Under the pieces are notes generated by a model. It had not been told where the DNA came from, did not search any database, and saw only the letters and a program-made list of their open reading frames with translations. A stretch of DNA of 64,000 nucleotides from Phascolarctos cinereus (lineage: Eukaryota > Chordata > Mammalia > Diprotodontia > Phascolarctidae), in the NCBI RefSeq assembly GCF_002099425.1, contig NW_018344105.1, positions 6,202,501-6,266,500 of the forward strand. The letters run 5' to 3'. Shown in pieces: positions 1 to 13,247 of the stretch. A program made the position numbers and the translations under genes. Every line of letters starts with the position of its first letter. Position 1 is the stretch's first letter.

Positions 1-1457
<1,457 letters not shown>

Positions 1458-1789
1458 TTAGACGTTAGAATTCCCCCTGGAAACTTGGCTTTTACACTTG
1501 CCTACCCAGTTTTTCATTATAAGAGAAAATCTAGAAAGAAATATGTTTTCCTTTTTTGATTATAAATAAATCAAAGTCAACTATTAAACTGGCCATGCTC
1601 TTATGTGTAGCATTTCATTCTTGCTACTGCTAAAGATGGAAAATTCCACATTAAGGGCCAAAGAGAACTTAATCAAATTCAATTTCATCTGCAACAGAGA
1701 GGAACAATGTTTTTGAGGCTGCCACTGAATTATAATTTATAAGACAACATGTTATAGTCAAATGAACAATGGATTTGGCGTAAAAGGAG

Positions 1790-2030
1790 AGACAGTGGTG
1801 TCATGGAAAGAGAGAGTGGTAGATTTGCAGTCAGAGGACCTGGGTTCAAAACCTCATTCTGCCACTTAAGCAACAGTGAGACCCTTCTGGGGTCTCAACT
1901 GAGGGCAGAGACCACGTGTTTGCCTTTATTTGCATTCCAGCACTTAATAAGTATTTGTTGACTGACTCACAAGGTCAGACTAAACTACCTTTAATATCCC
2001 TTCCAGCTCCAAATCTATAATTCTAGCAAA
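1790..2030 (+). repeat. MIR SINE with L2-like tail (intron 14)
   Basis: GGACCTGGGTTCAAAACC is the MIR tRNA-derived box B region; the stretch ends with CTTCCAGCTCCAAATCTATA, a typical MIR 3' part. Between them is a short AGCACTTAATAAGTATTTGTTG piece like L2 or a related tail. Confidence 0.7.
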
Positions 2031-2389
2031 ATTCCTACAGATCTAGTAATGGGAGCTGAGTTTCTCCATCAGTCAGGGAAATGGCAGCATTCAGTGATCT
2101 CAAGGATATAGTTAAACAAATGCCCTTTGGGGAAAATCCTGCAAAGACACTCGCCCTCCTTGAAATGCAACAGAAATTTCCTGGTAAGAAACAGCTTTCA
2201 AAATATGCCCCAGAAATTTTCCAGTTAAGCATGTACTTGACCAGCCTGAACCATTTAAAGAAATCTTTCTTCTTTTTAGATTTCACAAAAGACCAGTAAC
2301 ATAAGACAAATATATGCTCTTTCAATTTAGTCTGTTCAGTAACCTAGGGATCTGGCAGTGATGCACCGAGGCCGATTCCCTCTGAAGAG

Positions 2390-2660
2390 ACATAATAAAG
2401 TAACACTCTCTTGTTCATTTATAGCTGTAGGGCTTTCAATAAACATTTGCTGACAGTGACTTGCTCTTAAGTCAGAATGAGAGATGAAAGGGACCCCAGA
2501 AATCATCTAATCAAAACTTCATTTTACACAGGACGAAACTGAGGCACCTAAGGGGAAAGGGACTTTTCAAGGTCACTTTATGTTAGTAGAGCCAGACCTC
2601 GAATTCAAGTCTTCTGGTTCGCAGGCTGCATACACCCTTTCTTCTATATGACATTTAGAA
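2390..2660 (+). repeat. MIR-class fragments (intron 14)
   Basis: TTTCAATAAACATTTGCTGA at about 2430, then the AAACTGAGGCACCTAAGG and AAGGTCACTTTATGTTAGTA blocks at 2520-2590. These match the conserved core of MIR-type SINEs. Old and diverged. Confidence 0.6.
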
Positions 2661-3025
2661 GACTGTCATAGAATTAGATACAGAAGGCAAGAAAGAAGAG
2701 GCCTTAAGATATCGTCTATGAGCTTGTCAAAGAAAAACACTAGAAAGGAAATAAAGATAAAATGTTCAAAAGGAAATCCATTATACAAATTTTTAAAGTA
2801 CAATATAGGTTTCGGAGATGCCAAAGGAACATCATATACCTACATGAATGCCCAACATGGCCTCCCTAGCCTTGAACTCTTCTCATGTACACCCGAGATT
2901 TTCACAAAATATCAGTTTCTGATAGAGCAATGTCCAAGTTAATTACTTACAAAAAGACAGATAGGAGATGTTAAACTTCCTCCCAATTAAAAAAACAAGA
3001 AATAAAGTTCTTACAAACCACTTAC

Positions 3026-3160
3026 AGGAAAATAGGTTTCCACGACTTCAAAATTAATAAATCCAATCACGATCCAGACCAAGAGGGTAACAGCAGAGAT
3101 GATAACAATGAAAGGAACAAAATAGCCACTAAGTTTGTCTGCAAACTGCTGGATGGGAGC
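3026..3160 (-). CDS. ATP7A: ATP7A exon 14: transmembrane helix 5
   Basis: 135 bp, 45 codons, residues 920-964. It encodes [19 protein letters not shown] and helix 5 (about 931-957, [14 protein letters not shown]), ending VVETYFP. The acceptor is TTGCAATTCCAG; the donor is CCT|GTAAGT, phase 0. Confidence 0.95.
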
Positions 3161-3747
<587 letters not shown>

Positions 3748-3869
3748 TTAGACTTCATTTCTGCAGCCAGGATTTGTGGTGTCATTAGTGTAGAGAACTC
3801 CCAGGGAAGAAACTCTTTCTGCCAATGCAGGTGTGCAGCTATTAATACAACTTAGTCTGAGAGAACTGC

Positions 3870-4130
3870 CTGGGGCACTAAGAGGTTAAATGACCTGATC
3901 AGGGTCACACAGCCAGTAGGTGTTGGAGACTTGAACCCAGGGCTTCCTTATTCTGATGCCAGTTTTCTAGCTAACTCGGCACAGTTTCCAATAGTCAATA
4001 CACATTTATCAAATACCTACTATGTGCCAAACATTGTGCTAAGCACTGCAAATACTAATATAAAAAAGAACGACAGTTCTTGTCCTCAAGGAGCTAGTGG
4101 TGGAGATGGGGCAGGCCCAGGAAGATACTG
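3870..4130. repeat. MIR core plus old LINE/SINE tail (intron 12)
   Basis: GGTTAAATGACCTGATCAGG then GTCACACAGCCAGTAGGTGT is a minus-strand MIR core. It runs into the CTACTATGTGCCAAACATTG / CCTCAAGGAGCTAGT block that recurs through this window (14420, 47360, 50520, 52270, 60800, 63420). Confidence 0.65.
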
Positions 4131-4879
4131 GTGGAAAACTCAGAAAAGTCCCAAAGTAGTACAGCCAGGTGAGAATGAGATGTTCTGAGAGGGCTTCCTC
4201 TTTAATGGAGGTTTGGGAGTTCATGGCTCCACCCCCCCAATCAGAGGGACAGAGAGTGGGGAGAGTAAATGTTTACTGACTAATGACAGTTTCCCTTGTA
4301 TATTACTGTTTGAAAATTGCAGTCAATTACTGGAGACCTTCCAACTCCACTGTAATCAAGAAAGAAATACAGGGATCCTCAGAACAGAGGGTAGAAAGAG
4401 GCCTTGTGTACATAACATGTCAGATCTGGAGGGGACCGTAGAGACCGTCTAACCTAAAGCCCTTTCAGAATGGAGGAAACGGGCTAAGAGGATGTGAGAG
4501 AGGAAGTGCCAGCTAGTTGGCCTGGGGGCAGACCCGGGACTCTCAGCACACTGCCTCTAGTCTATTCTCATTGTCTCTAAACCAAGTAACCCAAAGTTGT
4601 GCTGCCTGTAATTATAAAAAAGCATTTTCACTGTGGATGGAATCTGGGTAAGTAAATTCCTGGTTAATGTTAGCTTTCCCCTCATAATGCACGCACTCCT
4701 TTCCCTAAAGGATGCTTCCAGGCCACTTCTGGGGACATAGATCCAGGCCTGGGTAGGCTTAAGGTCCAGGCTCTCATTTGAGATTGCTCCAGCAGCACCA
4801 CCTTGGTCCTGAATCATTCCTAATCCCAGGGCCAATTTTGGCACTAGCTCAATTTCCTCCAGTTCGGGTCAAGTTATAT

Positions 4880-5290
4880 AGGCTCCCCAAGGCTATTCCA
4901 TGTGCACTCCAAAAGAATCCTCAGTGGTGGCATCCTTGCTTCCTGCACCTTGAATGTCTTCTTCCTTCCCCTCGGCATCCATTCAATTCCTACATGTGCT
5001 TTCTGAAGCCCAATAGAATGTTACTCCCTCTAGGAAGTCTGCCCTGTCTTCTCCTTTACCCTAGTGTCAATAAAAACTTCCCTTAGATCTTGAGCAGCAT
5101 TTTGTTCTGAAATTGAGGCACTTAGCATAAAATGACAGATTATAGTGATACATGTTAATTTATTTTTCCCTTACTAGGCTGTAAGATAAAAATAGGAACC
5201 ATATTTTATCTAAATTTTATGTCTCTTCCAACACCAGTGAGCTGTATACAGTAGGTACCTAATAAACGCTGGATGCATAATAAAATGAAC
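4880..5290 (+). repeat. L2 LINE 3' end (intron 12)
   Basis: Matches the layout of the L2 3' region: TTCTGAAGCCCAATAGAATG, then TAGGCTGTAAGATAAAAATA and AGTAGGTACCTAATAAACGC at the end. Diverged by many small indels, so old. Confidence 0.65.
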
Positions 5291-5499
5291 TGATTTTCAA
5301 GGGATTCTCTGGTCTGAGGATAACCTGGTGAAATTAGCTATCTGAATTATTTTCATAGCAGCATGATTCTCAGAGATCATAATGGGCTCATTGCCCTGAA
5401 ACTTCTGGAAAAACCAAACCCTAAACTAGCTGCCATCAAACTACCTTGTGTCTACTTTGTAGTTATTCCACATAGATTTGTAAATGTGACATGGCTCCC

Positions 5500-5760
5500 G
5501 CAGTAAAACATAAGCTCCTTGGAGAGAAGGAATTGTTTCATTCCTTGTTTTCATATCTTCATCGCTTAGCACAGGGCCTGCCTGGCACATGGTAGGCACT
5601 TACGACACATGGAGAGAAACTGGGCCTGGAGTCAGGAAAACCTGAGTTATCACTTACTAGCTGTGTGATCCTGGGCAAGTCATTTGACCTCTGCCTCAGT
5701 GTATTGCCTAGCACATAGTAGGTGCTTGATAAATACTTATTCAACCTGTCCAATTGATTG
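5500..5760 (+). repeat. L2 3' end interrupted by a CORE-SINE/MIR (intron 12)
   Basis: TAAGCTCCTTGGAGAGAAGG to GCCTGGCACATGGTAGGCAC is an L2 tail. It is followed by CTGGAGTCAGGAAAACCTGA and TGATCCTGGGCAAGTCATTT (SINE body), then a second copy of an L2-like end, GCACATAGTAGGTGCTTGAT. Confidence 0.7.
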
Positions 5761-5819
5761 AAAACATCCAATAGTTTGTGGGCTTTTCTACCCTTTCCCA
5801 AGCCCCTGAAAGGCCCTAC

Positions 5820-5947
5820 CTGTGATGAGAGATTCATCTACCATCGAATGACCTTCAATAACCCGACCGTCCACTGGGAATTTGCCCCCTGGAACCACTC
5901 GAACGATGTCACCTCGCTGCACAAGTTCCACATCCACTTGTTCTTCA
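5820..5947 (-). CDS. ATP7A: ATP7A exon 12: actuator domain up to TG of the TGE motif
   Basis: 128 bp, residues 825-867 plus the first base of 868. It encodes [20 protein letters not shown] and MVDESLIT. It ends one base into the Gly codon of TGE, the catalytic loop that dephosphorylates the enzyme during each transport cycle. The acceptor is GATTCCTTTCCAG; the donor is G|GTAGGG, phase 1. Confidence 0.96.
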
Positions 5948-6157
5948 CTGGAAAGGAATCAACATGCAAAGTTCTCATGACAACCTCCTCTCTCCCATAC
6001 ACTGTACAGGTTGTGTTACACACAGATACGTAAGTTTATAATAACATGGTCAGAGATGGAGCTGCAAAGGCAATTTCATGAGCTCTCTTTGCTGAAACTT
6101 CAAATCTGTTGAAGGAATTTTATAACTCTATGGAAACGATGCCAAAAGTGAGAATTA

Positions 6158-6337
<180 letters not shown>

Positions 6338-6658
6338 TCAGATCTGGGAAGGCAAGACAGCTGTAGCAGAAAGTTAGTTTGGGAAATATAATTGGACCAA
6401 ATTAGAAAATTTTTCATAACAATTTGGATGGGCACCCAGAATACATTTTTGTCCCATTATTTTTTTTTCTGCTTAAAAGAAGGATTTACTGCAGCTATAC
6501 AGAACAAATTTCTTGCCTTTGTTAAATCCTCCCATGAATGTTTAAAATAAGCTTTGTTAAAAATTTTCATCTGTGTCAGCTTTTCAACAGCCATATCAAT
6601 GTTCTCCAGCCTGGGTCGCTGAACCCCCTAACGGCCCTCCTCACTTGCTTCCTTTTAC

Positions 6659-6892
6659 CTTTGCTATGTGCTCCAGCCAGCGCCCCAGCGCAATGAACAC
6701 AAACAGCATAGGTGGGGTGTCAAAGAAAGTAATGGGGTTCACTTTTGCTCTCTCAGCCATCGCAACCAGGAGGATCACCAAAGAGTAGGCAAATGCAATG
6801 GTGGTTGCCAGCACAATGAGCACATCCATATTAGCTGTCTTATGTTTCAGGGCTTTGTATGCCTGGATGTAGAAATGCCAGCCTCCAAAAAA
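6659..6892 (-). CDS. ATP7A: ATP7A exon 10: transmembrane helices 3-4 (alternatively spliced exon in human)
   Basis: 234 bp, exactly 78 codons, phase 0 at both ends, residues 717-794. It encodes [20 protein letters not shown], then helix 3 (about 737-760) and helix 4 (about 770-789), ending RWLEHIAK. In humans the matching exon is naturally skipped in some transcripts; the product lacking helices 3-4 does not stay in the Golgi. The same length and phase here keep that option open. The preceding intron has the GC donor, which may favour regulated use. Confidence 0.96.
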
Positions 6893-6990
6893 CTGCAATA
6901 GCAAAGAACCACAGAGATTTTTCCTAGTGAGTCACAAACAGCCATATGAAGGAGCTATAAGTCAGATAGTTTTGGGTTTATTCCTTTGAC

Positions 6991-7185
6991 CAGGGGTTGG
7001 TAAACTCTACCTGTTTTGGTACAACTGAAAGCTAAGAATGTTTTTTTTTTAATTTTTAAAATCAAGTTTTGTTATAGTTAAAAATATTAAAACCATTCTT
7101 AACTCACTGGCTGTCCAAAAAAGAAGGCGAAGGACGAGTGATGATGGTGGGATTTGGCTCTCAGGTCATAGTTTGCCAACCTTGG
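6991..7185. mobile_element. hAT-type DNA transposon relic (intron 9)
   Basis: The left end CAGGGGTTGGTAAACTCTAC mirrors the right end CATAGTTTGCCAACCTTGG, the inverted ends of a well-known mammalian hAT-Charlie type family. The middle keeps GGATTTGGCTCTCAGGTC. About 195 bp, non-autonomous, no open frame. Confidence 0.65.
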
Positions 7186-7304
7186 CCTTAGAAGCTAACG
7201 AAGAGACTTCTAGCAGGAACACTGATGATATAACCCACGAGGCCCTTTGAATGGTCGCACACAACTACTTCTACTTCTCCAATGGAAAGTAAGAACTGTT
7301 TTAT

Positions 7305-7365
7305 GTTTTTTGGTAGCCACTGTACCTGACACATAGTAGGTGCTTAATAAATGTTTGGTGAATGT
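7305..7365 (+). repeat. L2 tail (intron 9)
   Basis: ACACATAGTAGGTGCTTAAT followed by AAATGTTTGGTGAATG is the diagnostic 3' terminus of L2. The rest of intron 9 (7370-8127) shows no recognised element. Confidence 0.7.
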
Positions 7366-8127
7366 ACACATGCTTGAAACCTTTAGGGAAGAACCCAGCT
7401 CCTCTGACTTGACCCATGGGCCCAGAATGCTATCCTGCAGACATGTTAGAATGTAAACCTGACAAAGTGGAGGGTCCTGTGATTTTTCTGTTATGTTTGA
7501 ACAATTAGGGATCAGGAAGAGACTTGCATTCCCTTGTCAAGTATACTCTGTATATAAAACTTACTTCCCCCTTTTCTAGGAGAATTTCACAGGATATACG
7601 ATGTAGTAGCTGTTTTCTTTTTTTCCCCTTATGGTAGACTTAAGCAGACACAACCGGGAAATGTGTCCTTAACAATTCCAATGAAGTGAGGGACCCAGAC
7701 TTTAAAAAAAAAAAGCAACCCCCCCTCAGGTATAGTTGCCCTTTTTAGTTGAAATTTCAAGATTACTTTGTCTCATGGTCTAATGGTAGTGCCTCAGGAA
7801 ACAATGACCTCCAAAATCTATTGCTTAAGTGATTAGACAGAAGCATGATGGAGAAATAACACACATAACATATAATGTGTACTGACAGATTTAAATACTA
7901 TAGCTAGTAATTCCTCATGCCTTGTTTCCTACCTTGATAACAAACACCATCCTGCTTAATTAGCTTTTAAAAGAATTATCCAATTTAGATTTAACTGTTC
8001 AATATAATTGTTTTTGTCCTTTATAAAAATTGGATTTATGGTTATTTTCCTGCTTACATTTGAAAATAAGCTTCTGTGTCAGAAGTTTTGATTGTTTCCA
8101 CAGTATGCAAAATGTCCACCACATTTC

Positions 8128-8133
8128 ACTTGC
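8128..8133 (-). promoter_or_regulatory. ATP7A: Non-canonical GC splice donor of intron 9
   Basis: Exon 9 ends CAG and the intron opens GCAAGT. Apart from the C at position 2 this is a perfect donor, as is usual for GC-AG introns, which are about 1% of mammalian introns. The alternative GT five bases further in would add seven bases and break the frame. Confidence 0.9.
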
Positions 8134-8359
8134 CTGAACAGGTATACACAATAAAAAGGACAGCAAATTCATGACAGACAGCCCTGGCAGGATTTGATGC
8201 TCCAGAAACATTGAGGAGTGATAGCTTGCCATTTCTTCCTCACTCATGTTGCGATTCTGGTGAATACTAGCAAGGTGGTGGTCCATAACCATCATATAAA
8301 TCATCAGCCCCATCACAGGAATACAGAAAAACAAACTCACAAGGAAGGCTCGTTTCCAC
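8134..8359 (-). CDS. ATP7A: ATP7A exon 9: transmembrane helices 1-2 and luminal Met/His loop
   Basis: 226 bp, residues 641-716. Helix 1 is about residues 646-665 ([20 protein letters not shown]). The luminal loop at about 667-699 is rich in Met and His; in human ATP7A this loop binds copper as it leaves the membrane sites. Helix 2 starts at about 700. The exon ends on codon CAG and the intron begins GCAAGT: a GC donor, the only non-GT donor in the fourteen exons. The next exon continues exactly in frame with FFGGW, so the boundary is firm. Confidence 0.95.
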
Positions 8360-8540
8360 CTTGTAATTAAAAAAAAAATAGGAAAATCTTTTTTGTAGGT
8401 AGCCAACAATTATAGATCACATATAATACATAGAGATAATAAACTATGACCACTCCACCCAGGAAAATATTGGCATCTGACTGCCAACATTTAACAAGAA
8501 GTCCAAAATTGTAATGAACGAGACACCTGGAATTACTCAC

Positions 8541-8617
8541 TGCTGGATTTCTCGTTTATGGTCAAGGTGGCTTGCTGATCGATCCTTCTTGACTAAAGAT
8601 GCCTCAAAACCTAAGTT
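8541..8617 (-). CDS. ATP7A: ATP7A exon 8: linker from MBD6 to first membrane helix
   Basis: 77 bp, residues 616-640 plus two bases of 641. It encodes NLGFEASLVKKD and ASHLDHKREIQ, which lead from the last metal-binding domain to the membrane. The acceptor is TGTCTTTCCTTAG; the donor is CA|GTGAGT, phase 2. It is too short to stand out as an open frame; it was placed by homology and by the phases of its neighbours. Confidence 0.95.
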
Positions 8618-9359
8618 CTAAGGAAAGACAAAAGAAAATTATTTTAAAATATGCTACTAGGGAGATTTTTAGCCAGGCTTTCATGTAAAATATATTCATC
8701 TTTCTCAAAGGGATAAGCATTTCCCTTATTAGGAAATAACTGATGTCTAATAATCATTTAGCAAAATTAGGACATTGTATTTCTTCTTATCTGTCAGTTC
8801 TCCACCCAGTTGGTTTATCCAACTAAAGGGCAGTCATTCATTTATTAATGGTGCTCCATACATCTAAAGGTAGTTAAATTTCCCCTCTTCCTGCCAAACC
8901 AAACAATTAGAAATAAGTGTAAAAGCACGATTTATCACTTTGGCACATCCTTATATACTTATGCTTTTAAGACCTACTAAGGACAGCAGTCCAAAAAATT
9001 GGTCAAAAGAAGGGTAGAGACAGCCATAACCTAACGTGCTGATGCTGCTCTCTGTTGACCAATTCCCTGACGTGCACATGTTACACACAGATATAGACAT
9101 GTATCCTCAATACAAAAACTTCGGTTTGGGAGTACACTAACCTATAGGATGATTGTTTCTTGGGCACCAGTCACTATTCCTAATGTCTCAGGAAAACATC
9201 ATTTACAAAAATCATTCAGTCACAATGAAAAAGAAAGAGGAAAAAAGGAACCAGACAGCTAAGTCTCATCAGATGATAGCCATGATGATAGACAGTTAAA
9301 AAAAAAAAGTATATTCAATTGTTGGGGATAAAGTCTGGTTACATTTCTTTAGAATAAGG

Positions 9360-9600
9360 AGGTGGAGGTGGGGGGCTGGGTTCTTATCCTGATCCTGACC
9401 CTGACACTAGCTGTGTGACCACATCTTTGAGGTGAAGATTCCTTACTTGTAAAATGGGAATAATGACTGTGGCGATCAGCTCATTAGGTTGTCATGAATT
9501 TCAGGTACTATGCAAACCTTTAAGCGCTATACAGATGGCAATTATCACTAGTGCTATTTTTTACTGTCAAAGAGCTTTGCCATACATTATCTCTCCTGAT
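9360..9600 (+). repeat. CORE-SINE / MIR copy (intron 7)
   Basis: GACACTAGCTGTGTGACCAC, then GTAAAATGGGAATAATGACT and CAAACCTTTAAGCGCTATAC follow the order of the marsupial CORE-SINE and MIR body. The head is diverged. The parts of intron 7 before it (8618-9350) and between 9600 and 10370 show no clear element. Confidence 0.65.
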
Positions 9601-10374
9601 CTAGCATCTGGATTAGATACTATTTATATGAATTGTAAACTTGGTGAAAAAAATAATAATGAAGGAAAGCACACATTTGCCATCCTAAGAATTGTACAAT
9701 AAATAACAGAAAGCCTTTCACAATGAAGTCCAGAGAATCTCATTAAGTGGAAGAGAAGAGAAGCCTCCTCTGTGCAGTAGCATGGTACCAGTATTACCAG
9801 TGCTTTTCTTTCTTCTTGTGTGCAGGGGGTAGCAAGGAGGAATGGGAAACTTGTCCCCCTCCAACCCCACACCCCTGTAACCATGTTCTGCAAATGGTGA
9901 AGTTAAATTACATGAGATAAAAAGTTGTAAGTCCAGATAAGTCCTAATGTGACAAGTGTCAACGAAGTGTCTCTATGGTTGATCCAGAGCACAGCCACCA
10001 ACCAGTGGCCCAAGGACAGGAAGTGGGCAGGAAGAGGGTGGGTAGGGAGGATTAGAGGAAGGAGCAGAGGTTTACAAGAGCTCTTTCTCAATTACTCAAT
10101 ACAGGAGGGCAGGATTGTCAGAGCAAAGCAAACATACCTCCTATAGACTACATGTTTCACTAGCATGTGTTTTCCCCTTTTTTATATATAGATGCTGTCA
10201 TAATTAATGAAATACAAGTTCACTTCAAATTGTCACCAAACTCACAGCAGCTTTTTGTTAGATCTATTTTTGTTAATCAACAGATGGTAACATTCCTATG
10301 TAGGGATCCGCCAATTTTTTTTTATGTTAAAAAGGGATTCTCATACTCAATGATGCAGAGTTTGTTATATTGAA

Positions 10375-11425
10375 TACTATTTGAAACAGATAAGTCACAA
10401 AATGTTTCAAATCACTAACAAGAGAAATGAAAATGTACACAATTCTGAGGTTTCACTTCATAAAAGATGAAAACAGTCATTGTTAGAGGGGCTATGGGCA
10501 CACGGCCTTGCTTATATACTTCTTTAGGAGCTGTGAAGTAATTGGTCCAATCCTTTAGTAAAAAAATTTTTAGTTAAGAAAAGTCACTTAACTATTCATA
10601 CCCTTTACTCCACTAATCCCAATAACAAGGCGCATATATACCAAGGTCAAAAACAAAAAGAAAAGTGCCACCTATACCAACATATTCCACAGCAGCATTC
10701 TGTCGTGGCAACAAAAAACTGGAAACAATGTAGATGCCCATCAATGGCAGCTAGGTGGTGCAATGGATTGTATGCTGTACCTGGAGTCAAGAAGACCTGA
10801 GTTCAAATCCAACTTCAGATATTTACTGTGTGACCTTGGGCAAGTCATTGAAATACTGTTTGCCTCAGTTTCCTCAACTGGAAAATGGAGATAACAATGG
10901 CACCTATCTTCCAGAGTTGTTGTGAGGATAAACTAAGACAAAATGTATAAAGCACTTTGCAAACCTTAAAGAGCTATATGAATGATAGCTATCAACTGAG
11001 GAACAGATGAACAAGTTGTGGCCTGAATGTAATCATGCTATATAATTGTAAAAGGCCATAAAAAACAACAAATACGAGGAAATCAGAAAAATATGACTAG
11101 CTCCTTTTTTGAACTAAAACAGAATGAAGTACAAAGAACCAGTAGAGCAAAATCTTGTAGTCATGACTACAAGGATGTTAATGAAAAGAACAGTAAAAAG
11201 CAGCTGAACTTCGATTAATTGCAATGACCAATCCTGGTCCTAAAGAAAAAGAGAGGTGGAGGATTATGGGAGCATAATGTCACATGCACTGTCAGACTGG
11301 CCCATTGCTCTAGTGGTTCCGCTTCATTGTTAAGTGATTTCAGTTCAATATGTTGAGAAATTACTCTGGTGTAAAAGCTAAAAACATCTCTAAACCCTAA
11401 AAAAGAAAGAAAGAAAGAAATGAGC
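10375..11425 (+). mobile_element. Old L1 LINE 3' region, split by a SINE (intron 7)
   Basis: Blocks in order match the C-terminal part of L1 ORF2 and its 3' UTR: ATGAAAATGTACACAATTCT, CCCTTTACTCCACTAATCCC, GGAAACAATGTAGATGCCCA, then after the SINE GATGAACAAGTTGTGGCC. It ends in a GAAA-rich tail at 11400-11420. Many indels, so old; no open frame. Confidence 0.65.
10745..10992 (+). mobile_element. Full-length marsupial CORE-SINE inserted in the L1
   Basis: It starts GGCAGCTAGGTGGTGCAATG and carries GTTCAAATCCAACTTCAG (box B) and a tail through TAAAGCACTTTGCAAACC. ATCAA flanks both sides (10741 and 10991), and the flanking L1 reads CCCATCAA...CTGAGGAAC when the SINE is removed. Confidence 0.8.
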
Positions 11426-12133
11426 TATTGTTAGTTGGGACTTGGCAATATTTTTGTTATCAGAAGAGGCTCATTTGAATGGTTTTGTTTAAACGAGCTT
11501 TTCTGTGTACTACGGATATCCTCATTTAGAGATGAACAAAGTAAACTGCTAAAGAATAGAGGAGAAATCAACTATATGGATAGGCACAACGCATAAATAA
11601 TAGTCATACACTTTCACAAAAAAACTAAAACAAAAACCCCAGGCAAGTGATGGCCATGAAAATTGCCTCACGCCAAATTTTCTTTTACTACCACTTTTTT
11701 TCTTTTAGTTTTCCACATCCATTTCAAGGCTAACCATGATTACAGAGATATCTGCATTTTATACCTGATAAATAGCTTATGTCTTCCTGTCCTGCTCTGT
11801 TTTGACAAGAACCAGCAGGAGGCAGTGAGGGTGGAGAGAGTGGGGGAAACTGACTTACTCAAAAGTCCTGACTGAATCTGAAGACAAATCTTATGGGGAA
11901 AAATGTGAAGGGTCACATAAAGTACCCCAGACTCCTGTCTCTGTTGCTGAGCCAGAAAAGAATGATTCTAGGGGATTTTCAGGGAACTGGTAATTCAGCT
12001 ATAATCATTCCAGGTTACAATTCAATATTAGAGAGAATAAGTAAGAAATCTTGAGCTAAGCAAATCAGACAGTCTGTTTGAAAACTCTGGTCAATAATGA
12101 AATAATGGAAAAAAATAAAATCTTGGTACTTAC

Positions 12134-12295
12134 TTGTATGGTACTGATAACATCTCTTGGGCCAATAATCTCTGGATCATATTTGATGTGAGCTTTGTTG
12201 GTGGCCAGAGCCACTGAGCAGTAGAAGATCCCTCTGGTTTTCATAAGGGTAGATTCTATTTTATGCACACAGGAGGCACATGTCATTCCTCTTAC
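12134..12295 (-). CDS. ATP7A: ATP7A exon 7: MBD6
   Basis: 162 bp, 54 complete codons, residues 562-615. It opens with [15 protein letters not shown] (Cys 567/570) and covers nearly all of metal-binding domain 6, the one closest to the membrane. Both ends are phase 0, so skipping it would remove domain 6 without shifting frame. Its first six bases, GTAAGA, are themselves a good donor sequence directly after the acceptor AACAG. Confidence 0.96.
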
Positions 12296-12304
12296 CTGTT
12301 AAAT
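12290..12304 (-). promoter_or_regulatory. ATP7A: Acceptor fused to a donor-like sequence at exon 7
   Basis: Reads TTAACAG|GTAAGAGG on the minus strand: the exon 7 acceptor directly followed by a consensus donor. The coding need for Val-Arg-Gly forces part of it. The layout resembles a recursive-splice site. Confidence 0.6.
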
Positions 12305-13083
12305 ACAAACATTCGTCTCTTTCAGAAGTAACTTTCTGCTGTATATTGCATTATGGCTAATTAAAGTCACAGCTGTACATAAGACAACATTTTATACAAC
12401 CAGCAGGTGGCAATCTATTTTCATATATATGTATGTGTGCATGTCTCTGATTGTGCATGTGTGTAATTCTCTAACCTAGTCTCCCTCTAGTACTGCTGAG
12501 AGATGATTACTGAAACATGTACTGAGTAGTGACATTGGGCTAGACTAGATATTAGGGTTTTTATTTAAAGTGAAATCATCTGGACTGGTCACCTTGCTTT
12601 AATATACTTTCCATAAAATAGCTTACGATACGTTGTGAAAATAAGGAACTGCATTTTTCCCTCTTAAATGAAGAAATTAAAAAAAGAATGCATATTCACC
12701 CAAAAAAAAGAGATCAGTGTACAGTGGAAATTATCAACATTTGAGAATCTCTCCTCTTTTTTAAAGACAGAGATTCCACAGCCTATCTTGGCTACCTACC
12801 CATCCTTATCTCTAAGAACTGTGCCGTGACATTCTTCCCCACGTCTAATTCATGTTACAGTTCAAACTAATTTCTTGTTATTTTGATTTTTCCTGGAGAT
12901 GGCATCCTTTGTATCAATTCCAGTCTGTCATTAAATCTTCACGCCTTCTGCTGACTGAGTTATCCCAATTCTTTTAGCCTTTCCTCCAAAGTTTGATTTT
13001 CTAGCCTTTTGACTATCTTTGTGGTTCTACTCTGCACCATCCCCAAGTACTCCATGGAAGGCTATTAAGAAGGTCTTACTTAC
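12296..13083 (-). other. Intron 6: no repeat recognised
   Basis: 788-bp intron. A short TATG/TG-rich run lies at 12420-12470. Nothing else is identifiable. Confidence 0.5.
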
Positions 13084-13247
13084 AATAAGTTCCAGAACCC
13101 CATCCCCTTCGTCAGCATTTTCCATGACCACAGCTCCAAATCCAAGTTCCCTGATGAATTCTGCTATCATTGGAGGCTGCACAATGGCAGCGTTGTATCT
13201 TACTTCTGCCTTGCCAGCCATCAGGGCCACAAGCACAGAATATATCC
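13084..13247 (-). CDS. ATP7A: ATP7A exon 6: second half of MBD5
   Basis: 164 bp, residues 507-561. It encodes [18 protein letters not shown] and [20 protein letters not shown], very close to human ATP7A. The acceptor TTAATGTTCTCAG is followed by GG, completing Gly507; the exon ends on codon ATT before GTAAGT (phase 0). It lies after the 12.7-kb repeat-rich intron 5. Confidence 0.96.
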
